From positions 6,240,460 through 6,304,459 of the forward strand of contig NC_087083.1 of NCBI RefSeq assembly GCF_026151205.1: DNA of 64,000 bases, read 5' to 3'. Below, piece by piece: positions 12,364 to 27,179 of the stretch (the stretch's first letter is position 1; the number at the start of each line of letters is the position of its first letter). Source of the DNA: Bolinopsis microptera (lineage: Eukaryota; Ctenophora; Tentaculata; Lobata; Bolinopsidae). The notes below the pieces were generated by a model, which was given only the letters and a program-made list of their open reading frames with translations, was not told where the DNA came from and made no database searches. Both the position numbers and the translations under genes were made by a program.

Positions 12364-12858
12364 TGAAAAAATGGAGTGGCGTGCTGCATGACCCACTGAG
12401 CTATAATTAATTAAATTTGACGAAACTTTCAGGAAATTTAAGTGTTAAGCTTGACCCATATTTATAACTCTTTTGCTTCTTAGGTGCGGCACCGTTCTTT
12501 CACATAGCCATGTGTATATGCGTACTATATACTGCGTGACGCGCTTGTTTCACTTCGGCGGTCGCTACTGCAAGCGAGAGGGCTCTGGTTACAGCAACAC
12601 AGTGCTTGACCCACCTGCTATACAGCGTGTAACAACACAAAGCCGAAAATGAAAAAGCTATATAAGCAGCTCAGTGCGCCGCGCCTAATATAAACCATAA
12701 ACTCTAAATATTGTGAAGATAAACGAGTTTTTGAAATATAATTTAGCATGCTGATTTTGTAGAATATTGCAATTATACCCGTACCATTTCCAGATGTGAC
12801 TCAGCGGTTAAACCAAAGGCAGTTGATAAAAAAGGAATTTGTAGGTTTATAACTTAAC
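12364..12858. other. Unassigned sequence
   Basis: A GC-richer patch at about 12480-12690 (GTGCGGCACCG, TTCGGCGGTCGCTACTGCAA) was inspected for tRNA-like A and B boxes and none was convincing. No gene was recognised. Confidence 0.4.
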
Positions 12859-13155
12859 AGGACGCGCGCCGAGATGGACTCGTTGACGGTCTTAATATTT
12901 GAAACAATTATTTTACGAGTATCACCCGTTAAAAAGGAGCCAGATGCCTGTAAAAGCTTTACTTGCACCCGATTTACCACTTTTGGAGCACAAACTCAAA
13001 CTTTAAACCGGTCGAGCACAAAAATATGTTATCACCACGATTGGGTAGATTGTTGTAGGTTTGCAACATACAACCTACCAGGACGCGCGCCGAGTTGGAC
13101 TCGTCGACGGTCCTGGAATGGAACAAATATTTTACGAGTATCACTCGTTAAGTAG
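12859..13155. repeat. Two diverged direct repeats about 221 bp apart
   Basis: GGACGCGCGCCGAGATGGAC with about 70 further bases (from about 12860) is repeated at about 13080-13150, with matching TTTTACGAGTATCAC and CGTTAA tails. The ORF spanning both (12874-13155) is not protein-like. Confidence 0.6.
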
Positions 13156-13304
13156 ATTGATTCCCAAAATATTTATCAGCAATTGCAGCACTAATAATAT
13201 AAAGTTCATTATTGAATTTTAATAAGGCCATGGATCGTTTAACGCATTGTTTCATTGAAAAAAAAATCTTGTTTCATTAAAAAGAACAACAAATGTTTTG
13301 TTTC

Positions 13305-13430
13305 ATTGCAACTACTTAGTATTGAAATATTTGTAACTGTTTAGATTTTTATTATGTTGGTGCCAGTTTCTCCAAGGATATGTTTGGAATTTAGAATATT
13401 ATATTTAGATTCATGAAGTGCTTTCGTTCT
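13305..13430. repeat. Stray copy of the 3' flank of the module-protein gene
   Basis: This segment (GAAATATTTGTAACTGTTTAG, CAAGGATATGTTTGGAATTT) matches about 16510-16610, just downstream of the module-protein gene at 14964-16415. It indicates a third partial duplicate or a dispersed repeat at that edge. Confidence 0.55.
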
Positions 13431-13534
13431 CAATTTTATCAAGTTAATGGAAGTTTATCAAGTTGCTTGAAGTTAAAATTTTTTATGAACATGTTCCAAA
13501 GCTTGGCTGCATTAAACAAAAAGGTATTATTTAT

Positions 13535-14300
13535 TTAGAAGAATAACCGTTAGACTCCATATTAGAAATAAGGGATTGGTCTACTACATTGGTATGGATA
13601 TTGTCAATACAAGTCCTGGAACAGCCAGGCATTTGGTGTGTTGGTAGTGATATGGTTGGTGTGAAGCCGTTGTTGAATATTATTTCTTAGAATTTGTCCT
13701 CTGATGGAGATGGGTCTTTCAAAATGTTGACATTGAAATCACCAAGAATGTATACTTTTTTACCATTCAGTTTTGAGAGAATACGTTCATTTGCTTCGTT
13801 GAACAGTTCAAGTGATGCGTTTGGGGGACGGTAGATAACCCCTACATCTTATCTTAAAAAAATTGTATTTTACTTACAACAGTTGGGTCTTGCAAGCTAG
13901 TGATAGATACAAATAGTGATTCTATGTGTTCATTACAGAGAGATAAGCCAGTAATCTTGTTAAAGTTAAGGGAATCGTGCAGGCAAAGACACACTCCTGA
14001 CCCTTTACTCTTGAACTGGTTTTTCTTTTGACAAAAGTAACGTGATTGGTAACAGGAGGAGTATCCGTTAAGCTGATAAAGGGCTCCATTTTCGGGATTG
14101 GTGTTTGTTCCTGCAAGGCCGATAACAGAGAATTTGTGGTCAATACAAGACAGCTCAACTGCAAAGTTGTCAAAGTTTGATGCATTTCCATCAATGTTAA
14201 GAAATAATTTTGACTAATATTTAACTGAATGTTTAGGTAGGATGGTGGCATTCAACTCTTTTATGGAGAATGTTTTGCAATTTTCAAGAACCTTTGAGCT
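13535..14300 (-). mobile_element. LINE endonuclease-domain fragment (LINE A family), decayed
   Basis: On the minus strand the pieces read LNIDGNASNFDNF, IGLAGTNTNPENGALYQL, SKGSGVCLCLHDSLN, GDFNVNIL, NNGFTPTISLPTH and CIDNIHTNVV. In order they parallel the endonuclease domain of LINE A (NVDGNASNFDSF, IGLAETNTDP, GTGVALYISDNL, GDFNSNIL, NGFYPTISIATH, CIDNILTN). Several stops and frame changes break it. Only the endonuclease part is present. Confidence 0.75.
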
Positions 14301-14369
14301 ATTGTAGATAGATTCAATATAATTGCAATATAATTTCATACTGGTGATAGATACAAATTTCATACTGGT

Positions 14370-14880
14370 GATAGATACAAAATTTACAAACAGTGATTCT
14401 ATGTTATGTGCTCATTACAGAGAGATTAGCCAGTAATCTTACTATATATAAAGCAAGACGATATATATCCGTGCCATTTTACTGACACCAAGGCATCAAC
14501 TTTAACGCGACTTTCCGCAAAAACCGTAAAAGATATACAACTGAAACTTTTTTGGCTGGGTCAAATGCTTTAATGGCCTCCAAATCAGCATGAAAAAATA
14601 AAAAATTGGCCAAGAAATAAAAATTTTAGTGCCAAAAATGTGGACTCCCAAGTGGTGTCAAAAACGCGAATTAAATAGGTAATCATTTATTTAGTCTCTT
14701 GAGTCTTGACACCACTCAAGGGTTAAAAAGGGTTCCTGCTAGTCTTATTAAAGTTTAAAGAATTTTTCAGGTAAAGACAAACTCCTGACCCTTTAGCCTT
14801 GGCATGGTTTTTATCATGACAGAAATAACGGGATTGGGAACTAAACAGTATTTTTGCATCACCCCAGAAATAGCATTGCC
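14370..14880 (-). mobile_element. Second LINE endonuclease fragment interrupted by a small repeat element
   Basis: About 14370-14451 and 14736-14850 match two adjacent parts of the fragment at 13900-14060 (CAGTGATTCTATGT...GAGAGATTAGCCAGTAATCTT, then AAAGACAAACTCCTGACCCTTTA). The break falls at the position where the small repeat at 14452-14735 is inserted. The copy is more decayed than its neighbour. Confidence 0.6.
14452..14735 (+). repeat. Small MITE-like repeat (copy 1 of at least 3)
   Basis: Begins ACTATATATAAAGCAAGACG and contains TCAGCATGAAAAAATAAAAA, GTGGTGTCAA and TTCCTGCTAG. Related copies, in the opposite orientation, lie at about 29955-30185 and 36190-36630. A short piece (AGCAGGAAC, TCTAACTCTAAAGTGGTGT) lies near 32808-32840. 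It is inserted into LINE debris between AATCTT and ATTAAAG. No coding sequence. Confidence 0.6.
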
Positions 14881-14963
14881 ATTACCTAAATTAGTATTCT
14901 TTTGTTACAATGTTCAATAATTAATGAAACAATAACTTAATAACATCTCAACTTATAGGTAAC

Positions 14964-16415
14964 ATGGGAAACCAAGCATCAGAGTTATCTGTAGCCGCAA
15001 TTCCTGATTCCTACATTGCAATCTCAATATGTTCGCTATCAAAGATAAGGGTCATGAATGTGACTCCAGATGTGAGAGAAATGCTTGAAAGACTCGACCA
15101 AGAAATAACTGCCAAATGTGGATTCACTCGAGGTCCTCTTATTGAATACTACGGTACTCTAAAGATGCATGTTGGGGATATGCACACTTTCACGGCTGGG
15201 GGAGGAAAAGACAGAGCTACTCTTGGAAAGTTCTTTGCTCTATGTCTGTTGGAAGAAATGTACAATTTAGGCTACAACATGCACATAAGCAGTGATTTAG
15301 CACGACAATGTGACCAGGCTACTTGGTTCTTTTCAAAGAGTCCGGTACCCAACGAAAACAGAGCTCGATCTAGAGTTTGCTGTATTGCTCCTGGTGGAAT
15401 GCGCGGCAACAAACTTGCCCTTCTGCATCATGATGAACATATAAAACAAGCAGTTATGCTAGCTCTTGGAGATGCATGGCCCAAGGGTGTATCGGGAACC
15501 GAGGATATTATGTCCTCTGGTGAGATGCTGCATGAGATTTCTTTAAATGGATACTGGGGTCATACTCACGAAGATGGGATAAACACCCGAAAAGCAATTT
15601 GCAGTTTGGTTGGAAGGATGGGTGGACTAAACTGGAGGCTTCTTGCTTCAACTAATTTAAAAGGGACTGCCGACTCCTTCTTCTTTATATACGATCCGAC
15701 TTTTACTGCTCATCCAAATGATTTCTGTATGCTGACCTTGTCTAAAATGGACAGATTTAGGTTAATCAACTGCAACCACCTCCTAGAGCCCATGGAGACA
15801 GCTATTACTACTGCTGGTCTTTCTATCCAAGAAAAGCTGGATTATTACGGTAGCCATGAGATAAAGGTACATGGAAATCCTTGGCATTCCACAGATCATG
15901 AAGCCATTGTTGCACGAAGAAGTATTTCACGGATTATGGAAGTTTTTGGGCAAAATGGATATACTCCTCTTTACGCAATTGACATAAGCCGTAGATTGAC
16001 TGATAAAGCCTCTATTCTCTTCCGGAAAAATCCATACCCAGTAAACTGCAGATATGCTTGTTTGTCATTGACCAGCTTAAATAGGCTTCGACTACTTGAT
16101 TTTCCCATTGATGTTGGTGTCCAAATGAGGGATTGTATCTACCAGTTCTATCCGTTTGGTGTTCAAAAGGAGGTCAATTTACCAGACTCGAACCTAGAAA
16201 TAAACGTTCAGGGGTGGCCCTGGACTGCTCATGGTATGTCCAAGGGTGCTGTTTTCTATCACATGAGAGCTGTTTTGGGCAAAATGATGGCGGTCGCGGC
16301 CCAGCATGGCTGGTATGTCTCTCTTTCAGCAGATGTTTCGTCAAAAATCGGTGGAAGTGACAATGATAAATATCCTTTAGATGTTCATAGCATCTATTTT
16401 GTAAAAATACAATGA
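14964..16415 (+). CDS. Unrecognised N-myristoylation-signal protein with repeated modules, copy 1
   Basis: An intact, intronless 483-residue ORF. It starts MGNQAS, a textbook N-myristoylation signal (Gly2, Ser6), so membrane anchoring is likely. The body is about three and a half copies of one module. Each has a half with a GxxW/GxPW turn, an Arg-rich helix, a G(Y/W)-x-(M/L)-x-x-S-x-D segment and a D...FF end. It is followed by a half of the form C-(I/L)-x-L(S)...(R/L)LRL(I/L). Examples are GNPWHSTDHEAIVARRSISR with DISRRLTDKASILF, and GWPWTAHGMSKGAVFYHMRA. I recall similar repeats only in uncharacterised eukaryotic proteins. A 3' splice-like TATAG sits 5 bp before the ATG, so a non-coding first exon is possible. 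A near-identical inverted copy is at 30600-32036. Confidence 0.8.
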   Translation: MGNQASELSVAAIPDSYIAISICSLSKIRVMNVTPDVREMLERLDQEITAKCGFTRGPLIEYYGTLKMHVGDMHTFTAGGGKDRATLGKFFALCLLEEMYNLGYNMHISSDLARQCDQATWFFSKSPVPNENRARSRVCCIAPGGMRGNKLALLHHDEHIKQAVMLALGDAWPKGVSGTEDIMSSGEMLHEISLNGYWGHTHEDGINTRKAICSLVGRMGGLNWRLLASTNLKGTADSFFFIYDPTFTAHPNDFCMLTLSKMDRFRLINCNHLLEPMETAITTAGLSIQEKLDYYGSHEIKVHGNPWHSTDHEAIVARRSISRIMEVFGQNGYTPLYAIDISRRLTDKASILFRKNPYPVNCRYACLSLTSLNRLRLLDFPIDVGVQMRDCIYQFYPFGVQKEVNLPDSNLEINVQGWPWTAHGMSKGAVFYHMRAVLGKMMAVAAQHGWYVSLSADVSSKIGGSDNDKYPLDVHSIYFVKIQ

Positions 16416-17742
16416 GAAGTTTCACTGAATTTTAAACAAAAAAAAACTTTAAAACCAAATTAAAAAACAGAACATTATTCAATGCTGATATTTTCTGTTA
16501 TTATTTACTTCTTAGGATTGAAATATTTTTAACTGTTTAGATTTTTATCATGTAGGTGACAGTTTCTTCAAGGATATGTTTGGAATTTAGAATATATTTA
16601 GATCCATATTTTTTCTTCTGGATAAGCCTGAATTAACGCATTGCACTCTTGACTAGATTGCGATAATTCAGCAAACCAGTATTTTATTTTAAATAACCAT
16701 ATTGGGTTATATTGCATGTAAACCCAGATTTGCTGGGATCTTTGAGAACAGGAAAGTTGGAAAATAAATGATTTTGCCCTAATTCAGTTGGAAACCTTCC
16801 CTAGAAAGGTTAACGGATGAGGCTTGATTTAAAAATAATATTTGACATTTCACAGTTATCATAAACGTTGCGTAGATCATAATAATATGATGCATCAAAT
16901 TGTTGGTTCCTATAAATGACATCACCAGACTATTGGCAAATTATTATTGTCTTTGTTAAATAGCTGCACATCAGCTCAGAGTATTGAGGAATTGGGGGAA
17001 AACACAATACTTACACAATAAGTACACCAGAAACCAACAATTGTGAACTTTACACACTTAGAACAATGGACTTCCATAGACGGTACCCCCTGAAGATCAA
17101 TTGCCTTTGTACCAGTTAACAGTTCTTGGTAATATCGTATCCGTTAATACTCAATAGCTTGTATTAAAACAATGAACCTGCTTTTAATGCTATTACCCAT
17201 ATTATGTGCTCACCTATTATACGTATCATTGCTGGTATATCAATTGGAAGATAGATAGATGGTTCTTAGTCCCTTAGTCGTGCATGATATATTGTATCAA
17301 ATTATCGGTCCTTTTAGAGCTATTCCAATAACATGTATTGGTTAGATTAGTAGGTTCTAAAATCTAAACGGTCTGGTAGTCTAGTTGATAAGTTTAAAAA
17401 CAATATTGCTGACTGCAATTTCTGTTTTTTTTAATTTTCGGGCAAGAATGAAATTGAGTGTGTATATTATATCGGCTAGTGCGCTGATTACGCCGTGTCT
17501 AAACGTTTGCGGCAGCTTGGTGTGAAAATCATCAATAGCAGTGTGCAACACTGTTTATATATGGAGATATGGGTTTGATTGTTAATGCTTATGAAGATTG
17601 ATAATCATAATTAGATTTATATTTTACATTATTCTATCCTTTAAACTTGTTAACATGATACAGCATGTGTTACGTGTTCATTTTATGAGTAGTTTACATG
17701 TACAGCAGTTTTTATTACATAATTTTGTGTAGTTTTTAGTTA
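16416..17742. other. AT-rich intergenic DNA
   Basis: The first about 130 bp are shared with the flank of copy 2 of the module-protein gene and with 13305-13430. The rest holds no ORF or RNA gene that I recognise. Confidence 0.5.
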
Positions 17743-17811
17743 GGGGTCGTTCACATATTATTACGTAATCAGCCGAGGGGGAGGACGTTTCCAAATACTT
17801 ACGGTTGATTT

Positions 17812-17865
<54 letters not shown>

Positions 17866-18714
17866 GGGTTTGGTTGATGATTACATAATCAAAATTTTCT
17901 TTTTTACCCTCTAGAATAATAACAATTTGACCATATTTCAATTCAAATTCCACTCAATTTCACCCTGATAGTGATAAAATTTTGAAATTGATCGGATATC
18001 CGACTAAAGTAAGTGGTTTCGAAGGTGATTGGCCGGATATCAACCAGAAATTTCCAAGAAAAATGCTCGAGGGCTGAATAATATTTTCGGCTCATAATGA
18101 TCAGGGTTGCATAAACTGTGGAGAAAATAAAAGTAGTTTCCAGGAAAACGTTTAAAATTTTTGACTTGGAAAATTTTCGGCCGAGTCATTCTCGATACGC
18201 ACATTGAACGGCAGACTCCCGGCTTCCGAACTCGTATTGCATAGCTAGGGGATATTATGTTCATTTAAAGGCAGACTCCCCGCTTTCGAACTCGTATTGC
18301 ATAGCTAAGGGAGGCCTGCCCTCCGAGATCGCATTACAAAGGGGGAGCCTCGACTCCAAGATCGTATATTGAGGAGTAAGTCTAGACTTCGAAGAAGTAA
18401 AAACCAAACAAATATTTGCGGCTCATAATGATCAGGGTGGCATGAACTGTGGAGAAAAGTAGTTTCCAGGAAAACTACTAAATTTTTGACTTAGAAAATT
18501 TTTGGCCTGAGTCATTCTCGATACATACAGGTGGAGACTTCGAAATCGGGATAGAAAACAATATGTAAACTTATAAATTTCGGAAACTTATAAATTTCTG
18601 AAACTTATAAATTTCGGAATATTTTTACTGGATTGTTTTCAGCTTGAAAAGGCAAAAGGTTTACAAGATTAGCGTATGACATTAGCTAAGTGTTTTCCAG
18701 GAAATAAGTCAAAA

Positions 18715-18779
<65 letters not shown>

Positions 18780-18908
18780 GGGGGGGGGGGGGGGGCCGGG
18801 GGGGGGGGGGGGGTCAGGCCATGATTACGTAATATTGCTGTCAGGAGGGGGGGTTTGGGTTGATTAAAAATTGCTAAAATATTGATTACGTAATATGGGA
18901 ACGACCCC
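17743..18908. mobile_element. MITE-like element with GGGGTCGTTC termini and poly-G tracts
   Basis: Ends read GGGGTCGTTCACATATTA and, in reverse complement, GGGGTCGTTCCCATATTACG, with TTA on both sides (17740-17742, 18909-18911). A TTA duplication with GGG-starting repeats is the pattern of PIF/Harbinger relatives. Inside are two long G runs, one at about 17814-17864 and one at about 18715-18813 broken by CC pairs. A roughly 120-bp segment with CGGCTCATAATGATCAGGGT is duplicated (about 18088-18200 and 18418-18535). A 43-bp duplicate of GGCAGACTCCC...CGAACTCGTATTGCATAGC lies at about 18209-18312. No transposase is present. The poly-proline and poly-glycine ORFs across the G runs are artefacts. 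Confidence 0.7.
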
Positions 18909-18911
18909 TTA

Positions 18912-19765
18912 TAAGAAGCTTAAAGTTATCAAAAGTTTGTAGGAATCTTATCTAGTCTTGGTATAATACATTTTATCATTTTATCAAGTATATATATTTT
19001 TTTTAAACTTCAAACCGAGCACTATTATACTGATACAGAGCACTTTACTATCGACTCTGCACTGCCAACTAATCGTTAATCCGACACAAGTAGCTTATTA
19101 TAAAACAGTGCGTGTGATCATCTGTCGTATCAAATCAAATTATTTGTCACTGTTAATAAATTATGATATGCAAGTTTTAATTTTTAAAGTTTTGGCTTTT
19201 TTTATGAATAAACGTAAAGGTTACATCATAATTTTCAATTTTCATATTCACGTATATTAAATAAAATTATATTGTTATGTATCATATGATTTTGTAAACA
19301 TTGGCCGGTGCCCGGTGTACCAAAAACCGGTCCCCAAACAAAACAACAAAATATTACATTATTAGAATTAATTTTCGACTAGCTTTTAGAATTTCGACGA
19401 GTTTTATTCTGTGTGACAAAACATTATCTTGGATAAACTTAAAATCAATCAAACTTTATGTAAACGGTAGTCAGGGGCGTAGGAATGATTTTCTTCATGA
19501 GGGGGCCAAAATCTTAGAGTTTTTCAATTTTAGTACATAGTATGCGCTTTGGCCACAGCCTGAATTTCAAAAACAGCAAAACGTTCAGTGTCAACCATGC
19601 CTGTAAAAAGTTGTAAGTTCATGGCAGGATGGCCTAAGCAAAGGTTACATCTTGTCCAAATTCATTTGGGCAGGTGGATATAAATAATAAATCTAATAAG
19701 TAACTAATTTCCTAACTAAAAAATTAACTAATTAATTAGTTAATTAGAACTCAGCACTAGGGTGA
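18912..19765. other. AT-rich DNA before the putative first kinase exon
   Basis: No coding exon recognised. CAGGGGCGTAGGAATGATTT at about 19471 resembles the tip of some hAT elements, but no partner end was found. Confidence 0.4.
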
Positions 19766-19922
19766 ATGTCAGAGGCACTCTTAGCAGACGAGTTTGTATA
19801 CACAGTGAACAATGTGGACACCGAGACCTTCCTCATTCTAACTAGTGCTGGCATTTGCATTAGAGATGGAAAGGGGGCCTACTCCTACCGGCTTAAGTAC
19901 ATTCATCTGTCAGATGTTATCG
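19766..19922 (+). CDS. Probable N-terminal exon of the sphingosine kinase gene
   Basis: An ATG-started exon of 52 codons plus one base, ending at a good donor (GTGAGG at 19923). The peptide contains DEFVYTVNNVD, TFLILTSAGICIRDGKG and YIHLSDVIG. This matches the layout of the short N-terminal region of sphingosine kinases, where a beta-rich LxLTxxGL segment is followed by a ...L(A/S)DVIGC turn. The kinase exons begin 17 kb downstream (37086) in the same orientation. The exon that must link them (entering in phase 1, leaving in phase 2) was not found. Assignment to that gene is therefore an inference; the exon itself looks real by codon content and donor. Confidence 0.5.
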
Positions 19923-20673
19923 GTGAGGGCATAATTATTAGTTAGTTATATATTTCATTATTATTTAGTTTAAATATATTTCATTATTAGTTAGAACTTA
20001 TAAATTACGGTATATTATTAGTTAGAACTTATAATTTATAGTATTAATATTTAGTTATGTCATTAGTTAGTGGGTTATATTATTAGTAATTTGTGTGTAA
20101 AGTGTGGAGCCGCAATTGCTATTCTTCATTTATTTGAAAATATAAATCGCGATACTGATATCTGGATATTATCCGGTTGGAAGAGACAAGGACAAGTGAA
20201 ACAAGGAAGTTAGGAGTAAGGGCAAATTTTCGGCGTCAACGCCATCTTCAGGCTAAAATTGTTATAAATGTTAGTATATAATAAATGCTTCTATACTAGT
20301 TAAAATGCTAAATTAAAATTACACACACTGAATACAGGTTACATCCAATGGTATTGTACATTACATTGAAAATAGTGATGTACACACGTTTTACACTCTG
20401 TCCAAGTACATAATATCTACTGAACAGCAGGGTCGTGTGCTATTTGTTTAAATTTGTCTTTGAATATGTTGTAAAAGAAATCCCTTAAGCTTCTCGCACT
20501 CTTCTTTGTTATTGATACTAGGTTTAAATAAATTAATGTAGTAAGCTTCTGTCACTTTACGTTTAATGGTGCTATATAAGTTAATTTCTAAAATATCGAA
20601 GGAAATATCTGGTTCTATGTTATCGTGAAACTCTGAATAATGAGCAGCCAACGCATTATCAGGATAGGTTAAA

Positions 20674-21155
20674 GAGACCAATTTTCTGGAGGTAGAGTCT
20701 TGAGTGATATGTAAAGTATGAGTTGGTGAAGACGAATTCAAGGATCTTGTGGATGTGCGTGAGTGTTAGACCCCAGGTGTCGAGGTCTTCCCAATGTTCT
20801 TCGGTGAGTGTAATGAGGTCTTGAATGCAGCCACTGATGTTGATGTTTGTGTACAGTGCTGTGACGTCAGCTGTGAAGAATGAGAGACCTGAGAGTTGTT
20901 GATGTGACATGTTTTGAAGCTCTTCTAGGTGAGTGTGTATATTGCTCAGGTGAGATGGAACATGATTAAGCAGAGGAGATAGAATAGATTTAACAATCCA
21001 AGCAAGCTTCTCAGAAGGGGAATTTATACAAGACACAATTGGACGTATTTTACAATTAGAAATAATATCTACATCTGAAACTAAGACATTACAATCAAAT
21101 TTATGAGTTTTCTGTATTAAATAAATAGTCGGTAGTTGGGTATTATGTGATTTAA
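20674..21155 (-). pseudogene. Penelope-like reverse transcriptase, N-terminal part (inverted)
   Basis: On the minus strand the peptide has PTIYLIQKTHKFDCNVLVSD, KIRPIVSC, FTADVTALYTNI and a C-terminal YHSRLYLQKIG. These correspond to the first reverse transcriptase motifs of Penelope-like elements (KTHK, RPIVS, D(V/I)xxLYTNI). It lies head to head with the plus-strand remainder that starts at 21156. Confidence 0.75.
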
Positions 21156-21953
21156 ATGGGGTGCCAACCATCACCAATAGGAGCGATAGTACGAGTATAT
21201 ATGTTCGAGAGAAGATCGATTTACACTGATTTACACGTCTCATTCTACCGGAGATACGTGGATGATGCCGGGAGTCTAGCCAGCTCCAAAGAAGAAGCTC
21301 TGAGGATAGTGGAGTCCATCTCAAACGAGGACCCAGACCAGTTGCTCAAATGGGAAATTGACTATCCGGAAAGCCGTCAGGATTTCACCCCATTCCTCGA
21401 CACCCAGATAAAGATCGACGAACAGGGAACACTACACCACAAATTCTACAGAAAGAAGCAGAAAAAGAATATCACACTGCACGCCAACAGCCACCACAAT
21501 GAGGGAACTAAAGTAGCAACCATCAAGAACTTCTACAAAACGGCTGCTTTTTGCTCATCAACACCAGAGTATAAAGAAGAGTCCATGAAGATAGTAGACA
21601 ACTTGTTGGTCAACAACGGTTACCAAGACCCACGACGTATAAACAAAACAGGACGACTTCACCCTCTCTCACCTACAACACGTCATAACCCTTCATCATC
21701 AAACATACAAGATACCGACCACGTAACATGCACTCTACCATTCATCAACGAGCCATTTTCCAAAGAAGTCACTCAATTTGCCCTCTCACACAACTTACCG
21801 GTCAAATTCATATTCACACCAGGTAAGAAACTCTCAGAGATCTTATGTTCATCACGACCACACGACAAACCACACTGCACCATACCAAACTGTATCATAT
21901 GTCCACTCATCACAACAAATCACGACTGCAAACCAAAATGTGTCATATACAAA
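21156..21953 (+). pseudogene. Penelope-like reverse transcriptase, C-terminal part and linker
   Basis: Starts with MGCQPSPIGAIVRVYMFE, contains the catalytic YRRYVDD motif, then FLDTQIKIDEQG and the thumb and linker region with the Cys-rich stretch PHCTIPNCIICPL that precedes the GIY-YIG domain in these elements. It ends where the nested TIR element begins. Confidence 0.8.
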
Positions 21954-22881
21954 CACCCTACGCGCGTGGGGTGGACTCCTGGGGTGGACTTTTATTCAGC
22001 GCGTATTTTGTAGCCTGTTCAACTTGACGTTTTGATTCGTTACTATCTCAATGTCACAGATACACAGAATGTGAGGTGATCATCTTAAAGAGAAACGTCT
22101 CAGCTTTCACCTGGTGTAAAGTTTATCTTTGTACTCAAAATATAGCTCGCTCAGTGTGCAATAGAAGTTGACAATACAATAACCACGTCTGCGACCGGTC
22201 GTCAGATACCGGAGTGTTGCACAAAATTGGGTCCCTAAATTAAAATTCTATGACACAGTTACCATGCAGAAATGTCTGGAGTAACATTTGGTGAAAATTT
22301 GAAGGGTCTACTGTAAATATTGCAAAAGTTATTGAAAACAAACTAGCTTAATCAGAAGTTTTTGGGAAAATTTCAAATTTTGTACGTAGTGGGGTCTACA
22401 GGGGTGGACTCTTGCGGCGCGCATCTGACGGAGTGGCTTTTTCAACAGCCGTCAGTACGGCCAATATCAGAGCACAAATTATTGTGAGTAAGACCTTAAT
22501 GATCAGCTATGAACCCCTCACTAGAGTAGTAACCGTATCTAAAAACAAGGAAATGTTATTCCGTCAAAGCTCAAATTTTTTACTCTTCTCAGTGCAGTTA
22601 GTGTTACTATGAATGTACTAGCTAAGTATCGTTGATCGTAGCTGCATTACACAGTAGAAAGTAACCAAGGAAGAATGCTGATTAACGAAGCAATTTCAAC
22701 GTGAACAGTTCCAAAATACATAATCATGGCGACGATAGTTCAACTTGAACCTTTATAGTTTTTACAGTCTAAAATCACAATAAAATCACGTGAACTGCAA
22801 ATCACAAAATCAAATCACTCAAATCTGATAGTCCCGTTACAGTACGCTTTCGTGACAACCTCAACGCTTAAAAAATAAATA

Positions 22882-25878
<2,997 letters not shown>

Positions 25879-27179
25879 TACACCATAACTATCTGCTGTA
25901 ACAGCAAAAATTAGAATTATGTCGGACATAATTCTAAAAAATTGGAACATCGTAGTTAATCAGTGTGGTGCTAACAACAGAGAGCGATTTGAACGGTAGG
26001 CAATTTCATAAATTCCATTAACGCGATATAAGGATGATTGGAACAGGCTAAAATCTACTATGTAGCATTGATAACTGGCTATATCGCTGCATTAACCGAT
26101 AAAAGTATTGCTAACTATGGATATTCTAAGTGATCTAGGCAGAGGGGAACCGGCACAGCCAGATTGCGTTGTCTTCAGTGACTAAGTTTCACGATAGTAA
26201 AATTGACCTTATTTATTTTTAAAAAGGATGCACAGTTCAAGCAATAAATCGATCAGCTGCTCATATGATATTTGCATTTAAAGGAGGGCCCAGTGCAGTG
26301 ACAAGTAAGTCTGTTAAGGCAACATTTAGTTCTGAGATTAGCTGAGTCTTGACAAAGATAAGTTGAGTTTCGAGAAAGTGCACACGGATAAAGTTATCAA
26401 GTGAAAATGATAAGACTAAGTTAGGGTCCAGTCAACAGAATGGCAGCTGTAACAGAAACAGTTCATTGGATAGGGGAGTAGGGGATTATGACGGAGTGAA
26501 GTTTATATAGCAGGGCAAACAAAAAACAACTGACAGCACTGAGCAAGTGAACTGGAAAATTGAGGAAGGGAAATAACTGTGGTTGTCAGCCCTTTCCGTA
26601 GCAATCAGGATTTCCCACGAGATCGATCAGGCAATCAGGATTTCCCACGAGACTGCTCCATCCGATGCGCGCACTTTCGTCACGTGACGGCCACGTGACG
26701 GCCACGTGACGCTCAAATCGTTGTCACGTGGTACAGAAGGGAGGTTCCTAGAGCGTTGATATCGACAAGAGGGAGTTTCTCACGGTTTATCTTCAATAAC
26801 TATCGCTATTTTTATAGTAGAGAGTTGAAACTTTCACCAAATGTTTCCCTAGACATTTCTGCATGGTAACTGTGTCATAGAATTTTAATTTAGGGACCCA
26901 ATTTTGTGCAACACTCCGGTATCTGACGACCGGTCGCAGACGTGGTTATTGTATTGTCAACTTCTATTGCACACTGAGCGAGCTATATTTTGAGTACAAA
27001 GATAAACTTTACACCAGGTGAAAGCTGAGACGTTTCTCTTTAAGATGATCACCTCACATTCTGTGTATCTGTGACATTGAGATAGTAACGAATCAAAACG
27101 TCAAGTTGAACAGGCTACAAAATACGCGCTGAATAAAAGTCCACCCCAGGAGTCCACCCCACGCGCGTAGGGTGACAAA

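Noticed and set aside
12480-12700. tRNA gene or tRNA-derived SINE
   Set aside because: GC-richer patch without convincing A and B boxes or a cloverleaf.
17678-18867. Poly-proline and poly-glycine proteins
   Set aside because: Translations of G homopolymer runs inside a MITE-like element.
19470-19500. hAT element starting CAGGGGCGTAGG
   Set aside because: No matching inverted end or target duplication found nearby.
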